DNA of 64,000 nt, taken from Zygnema cylindricum. Taxonomy: Eukaryota; Streptophyta; Zygnematophyceae; Zygnematales; Zygnemataceae. The DNA lies in NCBI GenBank assembly GCA_037447655.1, contig JBBHKE010001953.1, positions 1 through 64,000 on the forward strand, read 5' to 3'. This document shows, piece by piece, positions 62,595 through 64,000 of the stretch (its first letter is position 1; each line of letters opens with the position of its first letter). The notes beneath the pieces were generated by a model, which saw nothing but the letters and a program-made list of their open reading frames with translations, searched no databases and was not told where the DNA came from. Made by a program: the position numbers and the translations under genes.

Positions 62595-63764
62595 TCAGTT
62601 AGGAAGATTTGCAGCTTCCCTATCTTCCGATTCCGGTGTCTCATCAAGTTCCTCATCAGTTTCCACTTCGTATTGTGGCGTTGCCTCGGATGTTGTCCTT
62701 TCCTTCTTCTCCTTTGGTAGATCTGCAGATTTTTCTTTTTCTCCATCTTCCTTTTCTTCAAAGTCAAAGTCAAAAAACGGATCCGTTTCAAATCTGATTT
62801 TGACTTCCTTATTATATTTGAATGGATCAATGGACTTCTCTTCATTCATCACCACTATGTGTTTTACCAAAATAATATCTCTCTTTTTGAAGTCATACAC
62901 CCGGTATCCTTTTGTGCTCTCATCATATCCTACAATATATCTTGGTTTCCATTCCTCTAACTTCCATTTAGTCTTATCGGAATCCAAATTGTAGACTTGA
63001 CTTCCGAACACTCTAAAACTAGACAAATCAGACTTTCTTCCTGTCCACCTCTCATACGGAGTTTCCTCCTTATTTGCTGAAGTAAGGACTATATTTTTGA
63101 TGAAATTAGCATAGTTCATAGACTCAGCCCAAAATTGCAACCCTATCCTCTTATCAGTTAACATACTTCTGGACATATCTCCTAACATTCTATTCACTCT
63201 TTTTGCTACTCCAATATGTTCCGGATTATAGGGAACAATTTTCTCATGATGAATTCTTTCTTCTTTAAGATATTCTTCAAATTCCCTTGAGGTATATTCT
63301 TTCCCATTATCACTTCTTATCTCTTTTATTGAGGTTTCATGTAGTTTTTCACTCCATACTTTAAACTTTTTGAAACATCTTAATACCTCTGACTTATGTC
63401 TGAGAAAGTATACCTTCGTGTATCTAGACCAATCATCTGTGATGGTTAACATCCATCTCTTCCCCCCATGTGAAGCATACCTAGCTGGTCCCCAAACATC
63501 AGTGTGAATTAGATCCAATACTTTCTCTCTCATACATGTGGTTGCCTTTGGAAATGGAAGTCTATGAATCTTCCCTTGGGCACATCCACTACAATCATCA
63601 AAGGTCTCATCATCCTCAAAAGTAATACCCTCCACAATTCTTTTTTTCTTCATTTTCTTTAATCTATCTAGATGCACATGCCCCAACCTTTTATGCCAAA
63701 GCATCATCTCACTTGCACACGAGTAGAGAACACTCTTTTTATTACAAAGAACAATTTTGAACAT
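62595..63764 (-). pseudogene. pol: Co8 integrase
   Basis: 389 codons, open. MLWHKRLGHVHLDRLKKMKK and CSGCAQGKIHRLPFPK (H-H-C-C), LIHTDVWGPARY (first aspartate), IRSDNGKEYTSREFEEYLKE (second aspartate). NPEHIGVAKRVNRMLGDMSR follows, where the catalytic glutamate of A-E-R-x-N-R is lysine. FWAESMNYANFIKNIVLTS, KVRVFGSQVYNLDSDKTKW-type, GYDESTKGYRVYDFKKRDII, then an acidic E/K-rich tail (62760-62600). An open frame does not mean an active enzyme. Confidence 0.85.
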
Positions 63765-64000
63765 TCCTTGACTGCCCTTTTCAGCTATGAAATAAACCTC
63801 ATTATCAAGCTTGCTGTGAAGATTCCTTTCCTAGTTCCTGTTTCAAACTCCTTTTCATCTAGGACAGCAGTTAAGACTAGGTTCTTGCTAAGCTGTGGAA
63901 TGTAAAGAACGTCTGAGAGTGATAGAATTGAGGCCTTTCCATCAACTAGAACCTTCAAGTCAAAAGTTTCAACAAGACTTGTGGTTTCTACTCTACCATC
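63765..64000 (-). pseudogene. pol: Co8 protease, C-terminal part
   Basis: Minus strand: DGRVETTSLVETFDLKVLVD and GKASILSLSDVLYIPQLSKN, then VLTAVLDEKEFETGTRKGI-like sequence with a frame change near 63830, and YFIAEKGSQGMFKIVL joining the integrase frame. The D-S-G active site is beyond the window edge. Confidence 0.75.

Larger units (their letters stand above)
60000..64000 (-). mobile_element. Ty1/copia element Co8 (runs off the window)
   Basis: Minus-strand element. 3' LTR (60000-60883), purine tract, RNase H, reverse transcriptase, integrase and part of protease. Gag and the 5' LTR lie beyond 64000. Catalytic residues in reverse transcriptase and integrase are altered. Confidence 0.85.

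Overview
The window looks like an intergenic, transposon-saturated stretch of a plant-type nuclear genome. I recognise no host gene. Every coding stretch with a recognisable domain is a retrotransposon gag or pol. The evidence for a green-lineage host is indirect: abundant Ty1/copia and Ty3/gypsy elements of plant type, Tourist-like, hAT-like and mariner-like miniature elements, and copia primer-binding sites complementary to the anticodon hairpin of a plant-like initiator tRNA-Met. I cannot name the species.

Positions 1-22,000 are non-autonomous DNA transposons and short repeats. Three PIF/Harbinger-type MITEs stand end to end (1395-4515), each pair sharing one TTA. A TA-target family (mariner-like, termini starting CACCGCGAATCG) recurs at 2708, 5119, 11457 (right end), 11964, 13269 and 16675. 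Three hAT-like elements (5961, 12477, 19167) are rich in TATCG motifs, and two of them have perfect 8-bp target duplications. Copia LTR remnants lie at 7921-8931 and 14899-16102.

Positions 22,000-64,000 are a retrotransposon nest. A Ty3/gypsy element (Gy1) starts near 22,549. Its gag is split at 24,221/47,588 by a minus-strand copia (Co1, about 4-of-5 matching target duplication). Co1's integrase is split at 27,286/37,816 by plus-strand Co2. Co2's 3' LTR is split by minus-strand Co3 (perfect GTCGT duplication). Co1's 5' LTR is split by Co4, the youngest and best preserved element. Gy1 is cut again inside its reverse transcriptase at 49,355 by Co5. Co5 is cut by Co6 at 53,130, Co6 by Co7 at 54,593, and Co6 again by Co8 at 60,000. 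Co8 runs off the window.

The most interesting observations concern the copia group. (1) The sequence abutting the 5' LTR is GGTTATGGGCCCACCA, complementary to the anticodon stem-loop of initiator tRNA-Met rather than to its 3' end. This implies half-tRNA priming as in Drosophila copia and Ty5. (2) The Gag start codon lies inside the LTR, so the primer-binding site is translated as the Val-Met-Gly-Pro-Pro-Ser stretch of Gag. (3) The LTRs of Co1, Co2, Co4, Co6, Co8 and the solo copies carry one or two tRNA-like modules with A- and B-box motifs, always antisense to the LTR.

No element looks fully intact. Co4 is closest, with three visible breaks in its polyprotein. All reading frames are decayed to some degree, so mobilisation today would depend on partners outside this window.
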